This document shows, one piece after another, positions 8,887-16,329 of a DNA stretch of 24,786 nucleotides; position 1 is the stretch's first letter, and every line of letters begins with the position of its first letter. The notes below the pieces were generated by a model that made no database searches, was not told where the DNA came from, and saw only the letters and a list, made by a program, of their open reading frames with translations. Both the position numbers and the translations under genes were made by a program. The stretch covers positions 1 through 24,786 of the forward strand of contig WFTN01000134.1 in assembly GCA_015485455.1 (NCBI GenBank), given 5' to 3'. The stretch is from Planctomycetota bacterium. Lineage in GTDB: Bacteria > Planctomycetota > GCA-002687715 > DRQF01.

Positions 8887-9105
8887 AGGAAGTGGAGTTC
8901 CGAATCGGCCGCGCATGTCTTCGACCATGGCGTCCACATCAGCCTGGACCCCAGTCACTTTGATAATGCTGGCGTCCTCAAAAATCTGAAACTTGTCACT
9001 GCGCTCAGTCGCCCATTGGCGGCAGGCGTCAACAACCTCTTTGCGGCACTCATCTGAGTATTTCTTGAAGCTCTTGGTGTGCTTCACAACGGGGGCATCT
9101 GACAT
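8866..9105 (-). CDS. Small hypothetical protein, 79 residues
   Basis: This is a short soluble protein with no signal peptide or membrane segment. It is charged, with a Lys/Arg-rich N-terminal half holding two Cys (SDECRKEVVDACRQW), then a pattern that looks like strand-helix (FEDASIIKVTGV followed by ADVDAMVEDMRGRFG) and an acidic Pro-rich tail. I do not recognise a family. It is well supported as a real gene: AAGGAG lies six bases before the ATG, a good promoter lies just upstream (9125-9153), and an intrinsic terminator overlaps its stop. It therefore looks like a monocistronic unit between the zinc-ribbon gene and the CLC gene. An antisense open frame (8473-9057) covers it but has no such signals. 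Confidence 0.75.
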   Translation of the reverse strand: MSDAPVVKHTKSFKKYSDECRKEVVDACRQWATERSDKFQIFEDASIIKVTGVQADVDAMVEDMRGRFGTPLPGEDAPE

Positions 9106-9124
9106 GGAATTCTCCTTGAGAAGA

Positions 9125-9153
9125 TTTATAGCCCTCAGTCCTCAGATCGACAA
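9125..9153 (-). promoter_or_regulatory. Sigma70-type promoter for the 79-residue gene
   Basis: On the minus strand TTGTCG (-35, four of six consensus bases) and TATAAA (-10, five of six) are separated by exactly 17 bp. The expected start of transcription leaves a short leader containing the AAGGAG ribosome-binding site of the gene beginning at 9105. Confidence 0.55.
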
Positions 9154-9206
9154 GCATTGATAAGACAAAGGCGTCTAAAATAGCCCAAAGGGTGTCAAAC
9201 CCGCCA

Positions 9207-9530
9207 TTAGTCCCAAAATGGATTCCGCGGATCATCCCCCAGATCGTCCGCATCTTTGGCTTCTTCAATCTTTTTCTGCATATCGCCAAAAAGCTCATCA
9301 AGCCGTTTTTCGCTGTCTTCCACTGACTTCTTGGCAATGTCAAAGAGGTCGTTTCGCTGCTGTTGCTTGGACTTCACCCTCTCAAAGACCTCATCGAACA
9401 TCTCAGCCTTGTCTTTTTCGGGATTTTCTAAGTCAACTTTGTGCTTGTGAGAAATGACCTTTTGCCTTGAAACATCGATTTCAAGGGATCCTCCGCACTC
9501 TGGGCATTCAACTGTGATAATTGATCTCAT
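9207..9530 (-). CDS. Small zinc-ribbon/coiled-coil protein
   Basis: This 107-residue protein starts with a CPECGG half zinc ribbon (Cys9 and Cys12), followed by a short beta-like segment (LEIDVSRQKVISHKHKVDL, with two His), and then a long charged helix predicted as coiled coil (about residues 40-95). The tail is acidic and ends in NPFWD. Only one CxxC pair is present, so metal would be held with the His residues or by dimerisation. Such proteins are common unnamed genes and may bind nucleic acid or partner proteins, but no function is known. On the minus strand a TAGAAT hexamer lies only five bases before the ATG, which would fit a leaderless or very short-leader transcript. No strong Shine-Dalgarno sequence is present. 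Confidence 0.75.
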   Translation of the reverse strand: MRSIITVECPECGGSLEIDVSRQKVISHKHKVDLENPEKDKAEMFDEVFERVKSKQQQRNDLFDIAKKSVEDSEKRLDELFGDMQKKIEEAKDADDLGDDPRNPFWD

Positions 9531-9671
9531 AGCCTATTCTACACCACTTCGGAGCCAGATCAGCCCCCAAATTGTCTTCAGGCTCAGCTTTCCCCTGCCA
9601 GAATTGGCGACATGGGTTAGAACGTGGAAGAATTGACGCTCCGCCCCGTCTTTGTCCTTTTTGAGACAACC

Positions 9672-11201
9672 ATGAAACAACAGCCCTCAAGCTATCTCCC
9701 GTATTTCCTCGTTGTCCTGGGGGCGGTCTTTGTATTGCCCTTGGCTATGGTCTTCTCCCAGGCCTTTGGCATGAACCAAGTGGGGTCGACGGCCGTGATG
9801 GTTTTGAGCCTCGTGGTGCTCATGTGGGTCTGCTTTGTGACCAAAGCAGAAGCAATCGCCACTCTCAAGATTCCCACGAGCATATTGCTGAGTGCTGGGC
9901 TCATCGCTTTTGCCGCTGGCCTGGCCTTGGGGGGCGTTGGACTCTTCGTGGCCAATGTTGAGCAAAAGGGCTATGTCTGGCATCACCAGCAAGATTTCGG
10001 CGTCAAACACAACTGCTTTACATGCTACACGATGGCAGCTTATTGCGACCGGGATCATGTGGGCAACGTCTATGACCGGAAAACCCTATCGAAGCCGAAA
10101 AGTGCCCCACTCCTCAAGACACTCAACGGTCAATTTCCCGTCGATGCCTACCCTTACCCACCACCGTTTCTCCTAGTGCATCGAGCACTCATCACCATCA
10201 GTGAGGACTTCTTTGTACTCCGGCGAATCTGGTACCTGATCGTTGTGGTTTTCTGCCTCTGGGGCGCTTCGTCCCTGGTCACATGGGCTGGGGGAACAAC
10301 CTTCAATCCCGGATTGCTCTTTTTGCCTGTCCTCTTACTGGCACCATCGACCTTAACCGCAATCCAAATTCAAAACGTCCATCCCCTGGTCCTCATCTCC
10401 TCCTTGGTCGGGATGATGGCATTCAGCAGGAATCGCAATCTCTTGGGGTCTCTGTGCTTGGCATTTGCAATCACCTGCAAAATTTGGCCCTTAGTTCTTC
10501 TTGTTCCCCTGGTTCTTGCCCGCAAATGGCGATCTATCATCAGCACGATCTTAGGGCTGATCACGTTAGGAATTCTATCTCGACTCACCTTCGGAACCGG
10601 GATATTCCACGATTTCATTCATTACCAATTGCCCAGACTGGCAAGCGGTGAAGCATTCAGTTTCATGACCAAGCATGCCGGGGCGATGACAGCGAACACC
10701 TCGATCTTTGGATTCTGGCACAAACTCTATGAGGTTGGCGTGTTCTCAGGCACCCCCCCAGAACTGCTCAACCCGATTCTGTCTTGGGGATATTTACTAG
10801 TTGCCGCTGCGGTCATTCTCTGGGCTTCTTGGGCAAGCAAGCGACTATTCCGCCTCGCCTTCAAAGATCATGAAGAAGGTCGAATCGCCCGCTTAAAGCT
10901 ATTGACGATATGGTTGGCCATCTTGACGTTGGTTCAGTTACGCAGTCCCTTCCTTCCATGGCCCTACGGCGTCCTGACCACCCAATGGCTATTCATCATC
11001 TTAGCCGTTGAAGGGCAAGGAAAAACACGATGGCTCTTCATCCTGGGCTGGATCTACTATGCGGTTTACATTCCCTTTCCTGGAGGGCATGCCACACTCA
11101 ACTTCATCTACGGCATGGTCGGAACAGCGCTCATGTTTGCAATCTCGGTTTTCGCCCTCTGGCGTTGCACTCGCAGAAACGGAACGATCACGGTCCCATA
11201 G
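9672..11201 (+). CDS. Polytopic membrane glycosyltransferase, GT87-like
   Basis: This is a protein of about 509 residues with some ten to twelve hydrophobic segments. It resembles the GT87 (DUF2029) polyprenol-phosphate-mannose-dependent transferases, which add sugars on the outer face of the membrane. Visible family features are the first extracytoplasmic loop with QQDFGVKHNCFTCY and NVYD (the loop that holds the catalytic Asp in GT-C enzymes), the YPPPFLL segment, and the block IQNVHPLVLISSLVGM followed by AITCKIWPLVLL. The frame is open from a GTG at 9624, but ATG at 9672 gives a more usual N-terminus leading straight into TM1; neither has a strong ribosome-binding site. The acceptor cannot be told from context. 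The last 14 bases overlap the convergent CheW gene. Confidence 0.8.
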   Translation: MKQQPSSYLPYFLVVLGAVFVLPLAMVFSQAFGMNQVGSTAVMVLSLVVLMWVCFVTKAEAIATLKIPTSILLSAGLIAFAAGLALGGVGLFVANVEQKGYVWHHQQDFGVKHNCFTCYTMAAYCDRDHVGNVYDRKTLSKPKSAPLLKTLNGQFPVDAYPYPPPFLLVHRALITISEDFFVLRRIWYLIVVVFCLWGASSLVTWAGGTTFNPGLLFLPVLLLAPSTLTAIQIQNVHPLVLISSLVGMMAFSRNRNLLGSLCLAFAITCKIWPLVLLVPLVLARKWRSIISTILGLITLGILSRLTFGTGIFHDFIHYQLPRLASGEAFSFMTKHAGAMTANTSIFGFWHKLYEVGVFSGTPPELLNPILSWGYLLVAAAVILWASWASKRLFRLAFKDHEEGRIARLKLLTIWLAILTLVQLRSPFLPWPYGVLTTQWLFIILAVEGQGKTRWLFILGWIYYAVYIPFPGGHATLNFIYGMVGTALMFAISVFALWRCTRRNGTITVP

Positions 11202-12276
11202 GGACAAGCTGTTTCTCCCCATTGGGGGTGTATCCTTCCTCCACCAACTGTTCATAAGCAGTCAGTAAAGGTTCGCTACAATCATGAAGGAGAGCTTGGG
11301 TGTCAATAAGAGGAACAGCCTGCTCCTCAATCTGAACTGTGCCTGAGTAGAATCGTCGATGAATGGGGATACTAGAATCATGGAGATCGATTTCTTCCCC
11401 TTCGAACCGAAACCGACCAACAATCTCCTGCACGCGAAATCCTGACGGCCCGCCCTCATCGTGCAAGAGCAATAGGGAAGTCCGTGTCCTGGTCTCGCGC
11501 TGCTCGTCTTTCATGCCGAGATACACACCCAAGTCAAGAATCGGATAACAATTCCCCCGTAAAGGAAGAACGCCGATAAAATTGGGTTGCGTGTCTGGCA
11601 GTGAGAGAACCCCCTCGTCAGGCAAAACCTCAATAACATCAGCGCTAGGAAACCCGAAGATAGCATCCCTGGCCCGAACCAAGAGATAGGTTCCTGATAG
11701 CCGCTTTTGGTCACCACTGAGCTCCAGTGGATCTCTTTGTCTCTTCTGCTTGAGTCCTCCGAGAGATCGGATTGCCTCCCTTGATCCTCGCCACAACCCC
11801 ACTGCCTCTCGGTCTTTTTCACTCACTAAAAGGACGGGATCGAAAACCTCATAAGTCTCATCAGAAAATTGAGCAAACCCCATACACCCAGGCATGGCAT
11901 CCCCGCCCTCCAACACACCTGTCTTGGTGATATTGCTCATGTCCATGGTAAAGACAGCGCCGATAGCATCGACAAGAAGTGCGAAGGGCCGTGATTCAAA
12001 TTCGACCACGACAAGACAAGCGGAACTTGCAATGGGTTCAACTCGCCCAGGGCCAAATCGGCTAGCCAAGTCGATCACCGGATAAACGTCGTCACCAATC
12101 GATTTACTGGCGAAGAATCCATCGAGGGGCAGATCGTCATAATCGAGGTCCACAGCCGGTACGATCTTCTTCACCCCTACCAAAGATAATAAGAAACGTT
12201 GGGATTGGACATGAACAGTTAACAGCTTGCCAAGCCTCTGAGCCTGAACTTCATCGAAGCCAAGAAGATCACTCAT
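11188..12276 (-). CDS. Tandem CheW-domain protein
   Basis: This 362-residue soluble protein contains two CheW-like domains, at about residues 16-160 and 190-340. Each has the beta-barrel core pattern: FLLSLVGVKKIV with YPVIDLASRFG in the first, and YLLVRARDAIFGFPSADVIEVLP with LPLRGNCYPILDLGVYLG in the second. CheW domains couple chemoreceptors to the kinase CheA, and two-domain forms can bridge partners. The ATG overlaps the stop of the upstream single-domain CheW (ATGA), so it is translated from the chemoreceptor operon. The first domain lacks a clear NLRG block, so it may have lost one interface. The last 14 bases of the gene overlap the convergent glycosyltransferase gene. Confidence 0.85.
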   Translation of the reverse strand: MSDLLGFDEVQAQRLGKLLTVHVQSQRFLLSLVGVKKIVPAVDLDYDDLPLDGFFASKSIGDDVYPVIDLASRFGPGRVEPIASSACLVVVEFESRPFALLVDAIGAVFTMDMSNITKTGVLEGGDAMPGCMGFAQFSDETYEVFDPVLLVSEKDREAVGLWRGSREAIRSLGGLKQKRQRDPLELSGDQKRLSGTYLLVRARDAIFGFPSADVIEVLPDEGVLSLPDTQPNFIGVLPLRGNCYPILDLGVYLGMKDEQRETRTRTSLLLLHDEGGPSGFRVQEIVGRFRFEGEEIDLHDSSIPIHRRFYSGTVQIEEQAVPLIDTQALLHDCSEPLLTAYEQLVEEGYTPNGEKQLVPMGP

Positions 12277-12743
12277 GGGATTGCCACCTCCACGACGTCC
12301 ACACCACTCCTGGCATCGATCCTTTTACCGATTGCCGAACCCTGAAGAACAAAGTTAACGCCATTTTCTTCCACCAAGACGCTCTTAACGTAGTCAACCT
12401 GAATTGTGCCCCCAACGGATGGAGGTGGAAGAAGGTCCGCATCTTCAAACTTTGAGAGACCTTCAATGTGGTCAACCAGAAGAGCCACGACGGGATCCAA
12501 GTCCTCAAGGCGAACCAGCACGAAGCAGGTCTTCGGGGTAATGGGCGACGGATCACCCTGCCATAGCAAGACATGAAGATCGATTGCCGTGATTGTTTCC
12601 GACCGGAGATTGAGAACGCCCAAAACAGACGGATTAGGATGGTTAATTGGAGTTACGTCTGTGTAGGAAATCACTTCCTGAACCTGTTTCGATTCCAGTG
12701 CGAATCGGCGGCCGGCAACGTCGAAGATGAGCAACCTAACCAT
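12273..12743 (-). CDS. cheW: CheW-like chemotaxis adaptor
   Basis: This is a single CheW domain of 156 residues that would link the adjacent chemoreceptor to a CheA kinase. It shows FDVAGRRFALESKQVQEVI at the start and GVLNLRSETITAIDLHVLL in the place of the usual NLRG...PVIDL segment, with Ser for the conserved Gly. The ATG at 12743 shares its A with the stop codon of the receptor gene (TGATG), a classical coupling arrangement. A TTG one codon earlier is also in frame but less likely. The gene ends in ATGA with the tandem-CheW gene. No CheA lies in the window, so the kinase is either encoded elsewhere or shared. Confidence 0.88.
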   Translation of the reverse strand: MVRLLIFDVAGRRFALESKQVQEVISYTDVTPINHPNPSVLGVLNLRSETITAIDLHVLLWQGDPSPITPKTCFVLVRLEDLDPVVALLVDHIEGLSKFEDADLLPPPSVGGTIQVDYVKSVLVEENGVNFVLQGSAIGKRIDARSGVDVVEVAIP

Positions 12744-14317
12744 CAAAAAAGCTCGTCAATTGGTACTTCATCATTGGGGCCGCATCCGGGTGAAGAGACC
12801 ACTTGCCGTTGGGTCTTTGGGTTATTGCCCCTATGGGTGAAGCGACTTCCGGCCATACTGCCCTTACCCTCCAAGATCCCTCGCAAGTCAACCACAACGC
12901 GCTCAAGCTCATCCGCTTGTTCGCCCAACATGTGAGCCGAAGCTGCGCTTTCCTCAGAAACCGCTGCATTTGATTGGACCACGGCATCGATCTGGGCCAA
13001 AGCCGCGTTGATCTCACCAATCGCAGTGGACTGACTCTTGCTCATTTCGTTGATTGCTCCAATCTTGGAAGTCACCGTTGTGACGGAAGATGTGATCTTT
13101 TTGAGCATCGATGCGGTTGAACCACAATGAGAGCTACCATCCTTGGCCGAATTGAGGGCAATTCGAATGCTCTCCGCTGTCTCGCTTGCGGCTTTGCCAC
13201 TGCGTTCGGCCAAGTTTCGAACCTCTTCTGCGACCACGGCGAAGCGACGACCATGCTCACCGGCTCCTTCAGCTTCAATGGCCGCATTGAGCGCCAAGAG
13301 ATTGGTCTGAAATGCGATATCCTCAATCGCCTTCAAGACGTTGGCCACGCTTGTGGTGCTCTCCTCGATTTCTTGCATGGCCGCCTGCATGCTATTCATG
13401 GTCTGGTCACCATCGCTGACGATTTCTTGGGCGCCATTGGCGAGTTCTGCCACTTCGGCGGCGCATTCCGCGTTAGCCCGTGCGGACCCAGCAACATCAT
13501 CAATCGTCGCCGTTGTCTCTACCAATGATGCGGCGTTACTCTGCACACCTTCCGCCACATCTTGAGACGCTTGGGCAATCTCCTTCGATGCCGTGGCAAT
13601 CGATTCCGACCCGGCGGCAAGCTTGTTGAGAGCTTCAGCCAAGGGTTTGGTAATTGATCGTCCAACGAAGAATCCAAGAATCCCAAGGCCAATAACCAAA
13701 GCCACTGCAATATTCTGAGCAGCATAAAGCGTCCCCAATTTGGCGTCCGAAGCCGATTGAAAAGCACCGGTGGCTGAATTCATCAGTTTCAGCAAAGAGA
13801 CATTGTTCTCGACCAAGAACTGAAGAGCCTCAGACCGAAGCTGCGGAGATTTTTGACTTTCGGGGCTGGTCAAAACACCAATGCGTTTCTTGAATTCGAC
13901 CCAAAGTTCTTTCCCCTTGGCGAGGGCGTCGATCACACCTTCATCTTCTGCTGGAGGCAAGGTACAAGTTTCCATCTTGCCGTTGAGAGTTTCACCTCCT
14001 TCAACAAGAGCCAGAAGAGTCCGATCGAATAGGGCTTCTGTTTTCATCAAAGCGTCACGCCATTGGGCATGCTTTTCTGGTGACTGGGCCCCGGCCAGAA
14101 GAACAGCCTCCTTGGTCATCCGCTGACTCAACATCCTCTGACGTCCGGTCAGATTGATTTGCAATCCATCGGCCTTCTTCTGATTCAACAAAGACGATGT
14201 CACGAGGACAAGAACAACAGGAAGGGCGACAAAAGTAATGACCAAGCTATTCAATTTAACATTGAGGCTGAGACGCATAAGTCGGATCCAGATTAAGAGA
14301 ACAAAGTAGACGCCCAT
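12743..14317 (-). CDS. Methyl-accepting chemotaxis protein with PilJ-type sensor
   Basis: This 524-residue receptor has TM1 at about residues 22-42, an extracytoplasmic sensor of about 155 residues, TM2 at about 203-220, and a long cytoplasmic signalling helix bundle. The sensor opens with [21 protein letters not shown], the signature of the PilJ/NarX-like type IV pili sensor domain. The signalling tip (about residues 332-372) reads [16 protein letters not shown] and then [19 protein letters not shown], so the receptor should bind CheW and CheA. After TM2 only a short [12 protein letters not shown] segment stands where a HAMP domain would be, so HAMP looks truncated. An ATG at 14278 is a second possible start; 14317 is preferred because GAAGG lies upstream. 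The two cheW genes follow directly. Ligand is unknown. Confidence 0.92.
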   Translation of the reverse strand: MGVYFVLLIWIRLMRLSLNVKLNSLVITFVALPVVLVLVTSSLLNQKKADGLQINLTGRQRMLSQRMTKEAVLLAGAQSPEKHAQWRDALMKTEALFDRTLLALVEGGETLNGKMETCTLPPAEDEGVIDALAKGKELWVEFKKRIGVLTSPESQKSPQLRSEALQFLVENNVSLLKLMNSATGAFQSASDAKLGTLYAAQNIAVALVIGLGILGFFVGRSITKPLAEALNKLAAGSESIATASKEIAQASQDVAEGVQSNAASLVETTATIDDVAGSARANAECAAEVAELANGAQEIVSDGDQTMNSMQAAMQEIEESTTSVANVLKAIEDIAFQTNLLALNAAIEAEGAGEHGRRFAVVAEEVRNLAERSGKAASETAESIRIALNSAKDGSSHCGSTASMLKKITSSVTTVTSKIGAINEMSKSQSTAIGEINAALAQIDAVVQSNAAVSEESAASAHMLGEQADELERVVVDLRGILEGKGSMAGSRFTHRGNNPKTQRQVVSSPGCGPNDEVPIDELF

Positions 14318-14637
14318 GCGCCATTGCCTTCATCGCATCTTCGTCTCTTGCTTTTCTCTTCTTGACGGTTTCTGGCCTGATGAGCAAGCCCAGCAAAAGT
14401 CCAATCTACAGATTCTGTGGACTACCAAGACCTTAAGCCCTCTCTGCGGCTGAGTGTCGCAGCCAGACAAATTGAGTTCAGATCTCCCATAGAAACGATG
14501 GACATAGCTGACCAATCCACCTTGCTCTCAAGAATCGAAGGATAAAGGAGTCACTGTCGTATTCTCGAACACCCAGTCTCCGTCAACGCAAAAATCTGTC
14601 GCTAAATACAACAGTAGACACTATTTCCACTATTTCT

Positions 14638-14665
14638 CTCAGTTTTTCTCCACCTTGGCCGAAGA
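14638..14665 (+). promoter_or_regulatory. Possible sigma28 (FliA)-like promoter
   Basis: CTCAGTTT and GCCGAAGA resemble the flagellar sigma28 boxes TAAAGTTT and GCCGATAA (five and six of eight bases), but the spacer is 12 rather than 11 bp. It lies about 33 bp before the methyltransferase start. The fit to a motility neighbourhood is suggestive only. Confidence 0.2.
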
Positions 14666-14684
14666 GTAAACATGCAATCGTGAA

Positions 14685-14690
14685 AGAGGG
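14685..14690 (+). promoter_or_regulatory. Ribosome-binding site deciding the methyltransferase start
   Basis: AGAGGG lies seven bases before ATG 14698. The alternative GTG start at 14680 would swallow this site and has none of its own. Confidence 0.55.
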
Positions 14691-14697
14691 ATGCAGT

Positions 14698-15642
14698 ATG
14701 CTCAGAATCTCAAGTGAAAAGTCTCAAGGCAGCAACGAAACAAACAGCCAAGAGAACACCGTCCATGTCGCCAACGGCCCTGTCGCCAGTGGAGGAAGCG
14801 ATTCCACCGCACCAAACGTCGACATGAGTCAGACGAAAGAACCAAGGAGCACACAGCAAGAAATTGAAGGCAACCACGCCGCCCATGTCTTGCCTTGGCT
14901 CACAGAAGAAATTCGATTCCACGCCGCTCTCGACATGGGTTGCGCCGATGGCAGCGCTGTCAAATTGCTGCAGGAAGCTGGGTATGACGGCCATGGCATT
15001 GACCTGAATCCCAGCGCTCAAGGGATCAACAACATCCAAACCGGTGACTTCTTTAAGTCGTCCTACGAAGATGGGTGTTTCGATGTGGTCATCTGTTGTA
15101 ATGTCCTGCAAGACATTCCCAACTACCGTATTTCGGAGTTGCTGGCAGAAGTCAACAGAATCTCAAACTCCTACATCATGATCACAACGCCCTCAACCGA
15201 GTGCGATAATCCCACGGGTGAAACCCGTGAAGTTTCTTGGTGGTGCGAGCGCATCCGTGACTTCGGCTGGAAATTCCGCATTCTGCGGGAAGACCCAGAA
15301 ACGGGACACATGGTCATCCTCGCCGAGAAACCAAACAGCTTGGCCGCCCAAATCCTGCCCCTCATTGATGCAGGAGAATTGGATGGCAGTGCCGATCAAA
15401 ATCCCACCTCGCGGGTCATCGCCAAGATCGACGAAGCTGTTGACACACTCAACTCTGGGAATCACGAGGCCGGTTTCACCATGATTTCCGAGTTGGCAGA
15501 CATCCTGCTTTCCGCTGACATGAACTTGGCAAACGTCCAACCGTTGTTCGCTGAGATCATCAAAGCCATGGAGGCACAAGACATAAAGAACATCATCAGT
15601 CTCTTGCATAACGAGCTGAGATCTGCACTGCAGAATCCATAG
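14698..15642 (+). CDS. SAM-dependent methyltransferase with helical C-terminal domain
   Basis: This is a protein of 314 residues. Residues 1-55 are polar and probably disordered. Residues 60-215 form a class I methyltransferase: motif I LDMGCADGSAV (78-88), the acidic-loop segment GHGIDLNP (98-105), and motif II CFDVVICCNVLQDIP (127-141). Residues 238-312 are an all-helical tail (KIDEAVDTLNSGNHEAGF, then a segment ending HNELRSAL). From memory, similar helical tails occur on proteins near flagellin-modification genes, but this is a weak recollection. The gene faces away from the chemoreceptor operon and ends at a strong terminator, so it is probably monocistronic. The substrate is unknown: flagellin or pilin, a receptor, or a small molecule are all possible. 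CheR is excluded, since CheR has a different domain order and motifs. Confidence 0.75.
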   Translation: MLRISSEKSQGSNETNSQENTVHVANGPVASGGSDSTAPNVDMSQTKEPRSTQQEIEGNHAAHVLPWLTEEIRFHAALDMGCADGSAVKLLQEAGYDGHGIDLNPSAQGINNIQTGDFFKSSYEDGCFDVVICCNVLQDIPNYRISELLAEVNRISNSYIMITTPSTECDNPTGETREVSWWCERIRDFGWKFRILREDPETGHMVILAEKPNSLAAQILPLIDAGELDGSADQNPTSRVIAKIDEAVDTLNSGNHEAGFTMISELADILLSADMNLANVQPLFAEIIKAMEAQDIKNIISLLHNELRSALQNP

Positions 15643-15694
15643 ACGAACAAGAATGGGGACCAGAAGTCTCTTCAGGTAGAGCCTTGGGAAGGGT

Positions 15695-15727
15695 AAAGCG
15701 TCGGGCAATCAGCTCGACGTTTTTTTT
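15695..15727 (+). terminator. Intrinsic terminator after the methyltransferase gene
   Basis: The stem CGTCGGGC / GCTCGACG (eight pairs, one of them G-T) closes a five-base loop and is followed by eight T. An A-run before the stem can pair with the T-run. It lies 53 bp after the stop codon. Confidence 0.85.
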
Positions 15728-15772
15728 GCCCACCTTGCTAAAGAGAAGAGCCTAGGGAAATTGAATCACAGC

Positions 15773-15884
15773 CCCGACGATTTCATGAGATTGCGGTCGT
15801 TGAGTAAAGGACTCGCCCCCAAGAGAGCTTAGAACAACGATTCCTGAGACTCCTTTCCAAAACACAACATCGCCAAGGGTGGCG
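15773..15884 (-). repeat. Repeat copy A
   Basis: Copy A shares two blocks with copy B: a left block of about 35 bp around TTCATG and GGTCGTTG, and a right block of about 25 bp around AACACA and CATCGCCAAG. On the minus strand both copies keep the same frame, giving LGDVVF and FTQRPQSHE here. Copy A carries 27 bp more than B between the blocks, a multiple of three. Confidence 0.65.
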
Positions 15885-16184
15885 TTAGTTCCGGTCTTGA
15901 GTGCAAACCACAGGATGCACCCAGGATGACTGAAGCGACAATGTCGTGGAGATAGACTCAGATTTCCTGCCTCACTTGGGGAAATTCCACTCATGCCGAG
16001 TTCAATGAACTCTTTGTGGCAAAGCCGCGAAACCCCAAAACAGGCCCTCATCAGACATTCTGACGCTGTTTGTGCTCATCCTGAGACACGAACTCACGGA
16101 ATCGAAACGTGGATGTCCCCATCCTAAAAACTCTCTGCCCATCCTGGCATTCTGGCTCACGATTCGCAGTTTTCGCCACCATAA

Positions 16185-16268
16185 CCCGACTCATTCATGG
16201 GATCGTGGTCGTTGTGTGAGGAAAGGCCCCGCGAAAAAGGCCCGAAACACAGCATCGCCAAGAGCGGC
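16185..16268 (-). repeat. Repeat copy B
   Basis: Diverged, shorter copy of the repeat at 15773-15884, in the same orientation. The minus-strand frame gives LGDAVF and LTQRPRSHE, then a stop codon. In copy A the frame instead continues for several residues. Confidence 0.65.
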
Positions 16269-16316
16269 CGCGAGATCGTGAATTATTCGGGACAATGCTT
16301 CGCCCTATTGCATCAT

Positions 16317-16321
16317 GGGAG
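16317..16321 (+). promoter_or_regulatory. Ribosome-binding site deciding the transporter start
   Basis: GGGAG lies eight bases before ATG 16330. The earlier in-frame ATG at 16315 overlaps this site and has no ribosome-binding site of its own. Confidence 0.55.
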
Positions 16322-16329
16322 CCCAAAAG

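Larger units (their letters stand above)
14318..14697. other. Divergent intergenic region, no gene seen
   Basis: This 380-bp stretch separates the chemoreceptor operon (-) from the methyltransferase gene (+), so it must carry both promoters. I see no convincing sigma70 pair. A weak sigma28-like match for the rightward gene is listed separately. An ACTATTTC direct repeat (14620-14627, 14629-14636) and a short imperfect hairpin near 14443-14462 are visible but minor. A 61-codon frame at 14330-14515 (-) has no support. Confidence 0.5.
15728..16329. other. Long intergenic stretch made largely of repeat-like sequence
   Basis: About 600 bp without a convincing gene. It holds two diverged copies of one repeat (listed separately). 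A 99-codon minus-strand frame at 15752-16051 and a 69-codon plus-strand frame at 16072-16281 are open, but neither has a ribosome-binding site and both overlie the repeats. The promoter of the nitrate transporter gene must lie at the right end, but no clear box pair is seen. Confidence 0.6.

Noticed and set aside
8473..9057. 194-codon plus-strand open frame across the CLC start and the 79-residue gene
   Set aside because: It lies antisense to two well-supported genes, has no ribosome-binding site, and its translation shows no domain or consistent composition.
14330..14515. 61-codon minus-strand frame upstream of the chemoreceptor gene
   Set aside because: It has no start signals, unusual composition rich in Arg and Cys, and sits in the region that must hold the operon promoter.
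15752..16051. 99-codon minus-strand frame as an ordinary gene
   Set aside because: It has no ribosome-binding site and overlies a diverged repeat whose other copy is interrupted by a stop. It is reported as repeat sequence instead.
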